64,000 bases of DNA from Brienomyrus brachyistius (lineage: Eukaryota; Chordata; Actinopteri; Osteoglossiformes; Mormyridae): positions 6,403,952 to 6,467,951 of the forward strand of contig NC_064543.1 in the NCBI RefSeq assembly GCF_023856365.1, in the 5' to 3' direction. The notes under the pieces were generated by a model. It worked only from the letters and a program-made list of their open reading frames with translations. It was not told where the DNA came from and did no database searches. The position numbers and the translations under genes were made by a program. Below are positions 59,834 through 64,000 of this stretch, one piece after another; position 1 is the first letter of the stretch; each line of letters begins with the position of its first letter.

Positions 59834-60118
59834 TACTGAACAAAAATATAAACGCAACACTCTTGTTTCTGCTCCCATTTTTCATGAGATGGACTTAAAG
59901 ATCTACAATTCATTCCAGATACACAATATTACCATTTCTCTCAAACATTTCTCACAAATCAGTCTAAATGTGTGATAGTGAGCACTTCTGCTTTGCTGAG
60001 ATAATCCATCCCACCTCACAGGTGTGCCACATCAAGATGCTGATCTGACATCATGGGTAGTGCACAGGTGTACCTTATACTGCCCACAATAAAAGGCCAC
60101 CCTGGAATGTGCAGTTTT
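59834..60118. repeat. left terminal inverted repeat of the Tc1-like element
   Basis: Starts TACTGAACAAAAATATAAAC and ends GGAATGTGCAGTTTT. It is complementary to 60718-61004 with a 2-base difference at the tip and a C/T difference in ACTCTTGTTT. Confidence 0.95.
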
Positions 60119-60152
60119 TTGCTTTATTGGGGGTCTGGGGACTCAGAACCGG

Positions 60153-60704
60153 TCAGTATCTGGTGTGACCACCATTTGCCTCATGCAATGCAACACATCT
60201 TCTTCGCATAGAGTTTATCAGATTGTCAATTGTGGCCTGTGGAATGTTGGTCCACTCCTCTTCAATGGCTGTGCGAAGTTGTTGGATATTAGTGGGAACT
60301 GGTACACGCTGTCGTATACGCCGGTCAAGCACATCCCAAACATGCTCAACGGGTGACATGTCCGGTGAGTATGCTGGCCATGCAAGAACTGGGACATTTT
60401 CAGCTTCCAAGAACTGTGTACAGATCCTTGCAACATGGGGCCGTGCATTATCTGTCTGAGTGGCTGGTCTCAGACGATCTTGGAGGTGAACCTGCTGGAT
60501 GTGGAGGTCCTGGGCTGGTGTGGTTACACGTGGTCTGCGGTTGTGAGGCCGGTTGGATGTACTGCCATATTCTCTGAAACGCCTTTGGAGACGGCTTATG
60601 GTTGAGAAATGAACATTCAATGCACGAGCAACAGATCTGGTTGACATTCCTGCTGTCCGCATGCCAATTGCACGCTCCCTCAATGCTTGTGGCATCTGTG
60701 GCAT
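60153..60704 (-). pseudogene. Tc1-type transposase with in-frame internal deletion
   Basis: From the ATG at 60704 the frame stays open for about 183 residues; a full Tc1 transposase has about 340. The N-terminal half keeps the paired DNA-binding helices (ALRERAIGMRTAGMSTRSVA then RALNVHFSTISRLQRRF). The C-terminal part keeps DNARPHVA, with the second catalytic Asp, and SPDMSPVEHVWD, with the third acidic residue (Glu). The middle, which would carry the first catalytic Asp, is missing: the sequence jumps from DRLRPATQT to DNARPH. The protein should bind DNA but not cut it. Confidence 0.9.
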
Positions 60705-60717
60705 TTTGCTGTGAGAC

Positions 60718-61004
60718 AAAACTGCACATTCCAGGGTGGCCTTTTATTGTGGGCAGTATAAGGTACACCTGTGCACTACCCATGATGTCAGATCAGCATC
60801 TTGATGTGGCACACCTGTGAGGTGGGATGGATTATCTCAGCAAAGCAGAAGTGCTCACTATCACACATTTAGACTGATTTGTGAGAAATGTTTGAGAGAA
60901 ATGGTAATATTGTGTATCTGGAATGAATTGTAGATCTTTAAGTCCATCTCATGAAAAATGGGAGCAGAAACAAAAGTGTTGCGTTTATATTTTTGTTCAG
61001 TGTA
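60718..61004. repeat. right terminal inverted repeat of the Tc1-like element
   Basis: Inverted copy of 59834-60118, ending TTTTTGTTCAGTGTA. The transposase frame starts just inside its inner edge. Confidence 0.95.
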
Positions 61005-61006
61005 TA

Positions 61007-62901
61007 TTGGTTAATCACATCACGCTTATTTTAGCTTACAGAAGTTTCTAGAGATTTCAGATTGAAGCTGCAGGTTCAAAGCGAAAGGTGTGGAGTTGGT
61101 TAGCGTTTCCGTAAGGTTGACGCACCTTCGGCTGGCTCTGTTGCAGAGCCTTTGTGAGGCCGCATGTGAATCTCCCAAATAACACAGAGCTTCTCTGCTT
61201 AAATATTTGCGATTAACTTTTTATTGCACCGATGCATGAAGTGGTCACCGTTTGTTTAAATCCTAATAGTTAGTCTGTGACTATCATCACTGCGTCCTCT
61301 GCAGCGAGACTGCGCTGCCGTGTGGCAGGCGTGTTACTTGGCAACGTCGGGAGTGCTGTTTTCTGCATGTATCGCGTTCTGCGATTCGCCATCGCATTTC
61401 AGGGCTTTCGTGAGTCCCGGGTTATTGGCACCGTTTGCTGTGAAATCCTCTGGCTCGGCGAGGGACCCTTAAAAGGGGGGTCCGTATCCCCCTTGGGCTC
61501 CGCTGCAGAAGGTGGGTTTGCCGTGGGGCCACATCTGCTTTAGTCATCGTAAGCAATGGTGGCGCCGCTGCATGGCCCAAACGCGTGACACCGGGGCTGG
61601 GGGTGGCACAAGGTGATCTGCTGATGTTTTAGTTACTCTACTGATACCAAGTGACTTGGTCTTACCTGCGCAATGAGGCTACAGCCCTGCTGTGACCCTG
61701 CGTCTCTGCCGCCGTGAGCCTGTCCTGAGTGCCAATCACGAGGCTCACTCCGTAGCAACGTTTCCCAGTAAGGTCCACTGGGATCGACATACAGTCCATG
61801 TTTTTGCTCCCTCACAGTTCCCAGTAGTGCAGCTTGATGAAATGAGGCTGTGAAATCATCCTTCTCAGCTGGAGAATGCTGGGAGGGAGCAAAAATGTGG
61901 ACCGTCTGCGAGTCCGCAGGGACCGGATTGGGAAACGCTGATCTGCAGCATGGAACAGCCCCTTATCAGCCTTTCAGGCCCAGTCGTCTGAGCTCGTGGG
62001 CTTGTTCTTCTACTGGGCATTTCTGAGTCGCCTCTGTTTTGTGTCTGAGACCGATGAGGGATGTTCAGCGCTACAAATAGATCCTAAAAGCGACTGGAGT
62101 CCGAGGCCGGCTGCTCTTCATTATCTGTGATACTCCCCTCCCCCCCATCTTAAGTTTGCGATAATGGTTGGTGGAGTCACACTCCAATGAACGGGGCGAA
62201 GAAAGGCCGCTCAGGGACTCTGGGACTCCCCGTTTTTAAGGGGATTAGCTGGCAGGAATCGTGCAGCGTTGCGTCATCGGCCTGCATGTCACAGATAGGC
62301 TGCACAGGGGCTGCGAGAGGCGCGACTGCCACCGATTGCCACTAAGGGGCGCCGCTGAGACTCGTAACCGGCCGGCAGAACCACGATGTCTGCCTTTTCG
62401 CTCGTACTGCTGTTGCGATTTATCATGCGGTTTCAGTGACATCACAGGGCACCGTCGCTTCCGTTCCCGATGTGGTTCCGAAACATTTGGACCCATCCAC
62501 CCCGAGTAGTGCTTCACATCAGCCTCAGACCCATCTGAGCTACTCTCCAGGTTTCCAGAGCGAATATGTGCTTTCCGTCATCTGGGATAGCCTGGTCATG
62601 TGACTTTGTTAATTTCCTAAACTCGTTTAAGTGTTTGTATTTAGTCGTTTCAGTCACAAGACCCTCAGGGCAAGTTAGCTTTGATGATGGATTTAACAGC
62701 TATAACACTGAAGGATAAGTTTATTAAAACACATTAAAATGACATTTAGATAAGCAGATTCACGTTTAATAATTGAGCATGCCATTTATTAAAAAATGTA
62801 TATGTATATAATGCTAGCCTTCCAGGTGACAGATAATTTGTTTCCAATGAAAGAGAATAACGTATCAACAAGCTAATCTCATCTGTGACAGCTCTGCTCA
62901 C
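61007..62901. other. non-coding stretch after the Tc1-like element
   Basis: About 1.9 kb holding hAT-like MITE copy D (61756-61940). Open frames here show no domain or splice context. Confidence 0.65.
61756..61940. mobile_element. hAT-like MITE, copy D (with interior insertion)
   Basis: Ends CAACGTTTCCCAG and GGAAACGCTG are related inverted repeats. TTTTTGCTCCCTCACAG and GGGAGGGAGCAAAAATGTGG are the family core words. The loop between them is about 65 bases longer than in copies A-C. Confidence 0.7.
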
Positions 62902-63037
62902 CTCTGGTGAAATAATGAATCGCTCCATCTCCCGGTATCTCTCCCAGGACCGGGAGGGGGGCGTCTTCATTGCGGCCAGCCATTCATATCGCGGTCGCAA
63001 ACTGTAAAAAGTGCCTGAAAATCTCCGAGCTGGGGAG
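62902..63037 (-). CDS. candidate exon of an unrecognised gene, minus strand
   Basis: On the minus strand a pyrimidine tract ending CTCTCTTTTCAG is followed by 136 open bases and the donor GTGAGC. The frame encodes SPARRFSGTFYSLRPRYEWL then AAMKTPPSRSWERYREMERF and IISPE. The composition (Arg, Tyr, Trp, Met, Pro) looks like a real protein, with no low complexity. The DNA lies opposite the adamts17 strand and, if adamts17 continues past 64000, inside its intron. I do not recognise the family and found no partner exon. Confidence 0.5.
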
Positions 63038-64000
63038 CTGAAAAGAGAGAAGGAGGCACGGTCAGCGCTGAGATCAGATCTGCCCGCTGTCCCCGTGGAC
63101 ACGGGTGTGGCTGATCACTTACGCTGCTTAACTGCGGCCATGGTGTCCAGTACAGGCCGCAGTTGTGTTTAAGCTAAGGTTACGTGGGACAGCTTTTCCC
63201 AATAGCACTCGTTACGCCTGTCGGCTGCGATACAGGGGGGGGGCACCTTCCCTGCTCTCGGGTTTTGTCCCTCTGGAACTCGCGCATTGCGCTCTTGATG
63301 TTCCCCTGTGTCCACCTACTCATAACGAAGGTGTCACTTGGGCATGGTGGGATCTAACGCCAGCCTGTCAGAACCCCATTGGATGATCCGCTTGAGATGT
63401 GAGCGGCGTTTGGGGGGCACGGTCAAGTTTGTAGATGGTTCTCGGCTATGTTGGGCCTACGGGAATTTGAAGGGGCTGTCTTGTTATCAGAGATGCCGTT
63501 GGCACAGAATCCGGAGCAGGACTCTAGATGGAATGAATAGTCGCTATCAAAGGGCCAGTAGGAGCTTTGTGGGCCCTCGCGGAGCGTTTGGGCTGATGTT
63601 CCCAGTCTTCACGCAACAGAAAGGAACGTTTTTGAAGCTCTGGAATTCGACTCGGGAAAACTTGGAATAACTGCTTCTCATTTTCTTCTTTTTTTTCCCT
63701 CCTTTTTCTGAGCTGGTCGTTTTATCCAGAGTCGCGTGGGACTTTACCAGTTTATGCAGCTGGCCGTTGTACCCGGGTATTTGTGTTGAGCCTTCCTCAG
63801 GGGTCCAGCCGAGGGGGGCTGCTGCAACTCGAACCAGCAACCCTGCCTTTATTCCTTGTTGGGAAAACAGCGCATTATGCACGGCCTGGCCTGGCCGCAT
63901 GGCATGCGAGGACCTCCCTTGGTGTGGGCCCGCATGGAGCCGCATGAATTTATCAGCGTGACCTTCTCGCTGCGACGGCCAGGATAAATCGGAACGCTTA
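63038..64000. other. 3' end of the window
   Basis: Mostly non-coding; contains a reverse SINE (63709-63875). No adamts17 terminal exon was found. Confidence 0.6.
63709..63875 (-). mobile_element. tRNA-derived SINE fragment, minus strand
   Basis: On the minus strand: AGGGTTGCTGGTTCGAGTTG with a B-box, then CTGAGGAAGGCTCAACAC and the tail word CGACTCTGGATAAAACGACC. The order is that of a fish tRNA-derived SINE; the head end is worn. Confidence 0.55.

Larger units (their letters stand above)
59834..61004 (-). mobile_element. Tc1/mariner-like transposon, internally deleted
   Basis: A 1171-bp element flanked by TA (59832-59833 and 61005-61006), the target duplication of Tc1/mariner insertion. 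Its inverted repeats are long, 59834-60118 and 60718-61004 (about 285 bases each), and differ at only a few positions. The minus strand between them encodes a shortened Tc1-type transposase. The near identity of the repeats suggests recent insertion or recent expansion of the family. It sits in the presumed last part of the adamts17 locus. Confidence 0.95.

Noticed and set aside
61277..63670. Remaining adamts17 exons (TSP1 repeat 5, PLAC)
   Set aside because: No + strand frame shows CxxxCG or the PLAC cysteine pattern after 58554; the missing exons must lie beyond the window.

Overview
The window is animal nuclear DNA, almost certainly from a ray-finned fish. It has two intron-rich vertebrate genes, a deleted Tc1-type element with long inverted repeats, tRNA-derived SINEs of fish type, several foldback MITE families, many CA/TG microsatellites and many runs of 9 to 25 G or C. 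The species cannot be fixed from the sequence.

Layout on the + strand: bases 714-2563 hold the last two coding exons of a ceramide synthase, best called cers3. They encode the end of the last membrane segment, the acidic DxRSDxE tail and the stop codon. About 5 kb of intergenic DNA follows, with an 11-bp G-rich minisatellite. From 7529 to 58554 lie 21 consecutive coding exons of ADAMTS17, a secreted zinc metalloprotease of the extracellular matrix. The exon phases all join, giving 1009 codons: signal peptide, prodomain, reprolysin domain with HELGHNVGMSHD, disintegrin-like domain, thrombospondin repeat 1, cysteine-rich and spacer domains, repeats 2 to 4 and the start of repeat 5. The rest of repeat 5 and the PLAC domain lie past the window. 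Cers3 followed by adamts17 on the same strand is also the order on human chromosome 15q26.

The introns make up most of the window. They carry minisatellites (23.6-24.1 kb nested 24-bp, 24.5 kb 31-bp, 16.4 kb GC-rich, 41.8 kb 14-bp, 42.2 kb 65-bp), a four-copy hAT-like MITE family with recognisable 8-bp target duplications, other foldback elements and SINEs. Beyond exon 21 lies a 1171-bp Tc1-like element (59834-61004) whose transposase has an in-frame internal deletion. At 62902-63037, on the minus strand, is one well-formed candidate exon of a gene I do not recognise.

The two main genes have unrelated biochemical roles (sphingolipid synthesis; matrix proteolysis) and nothing suggests they work as a unit. 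I see no undescribed system. The most open items are the minus-strand exon, the MITE families and the repeat tracts at splice sites.
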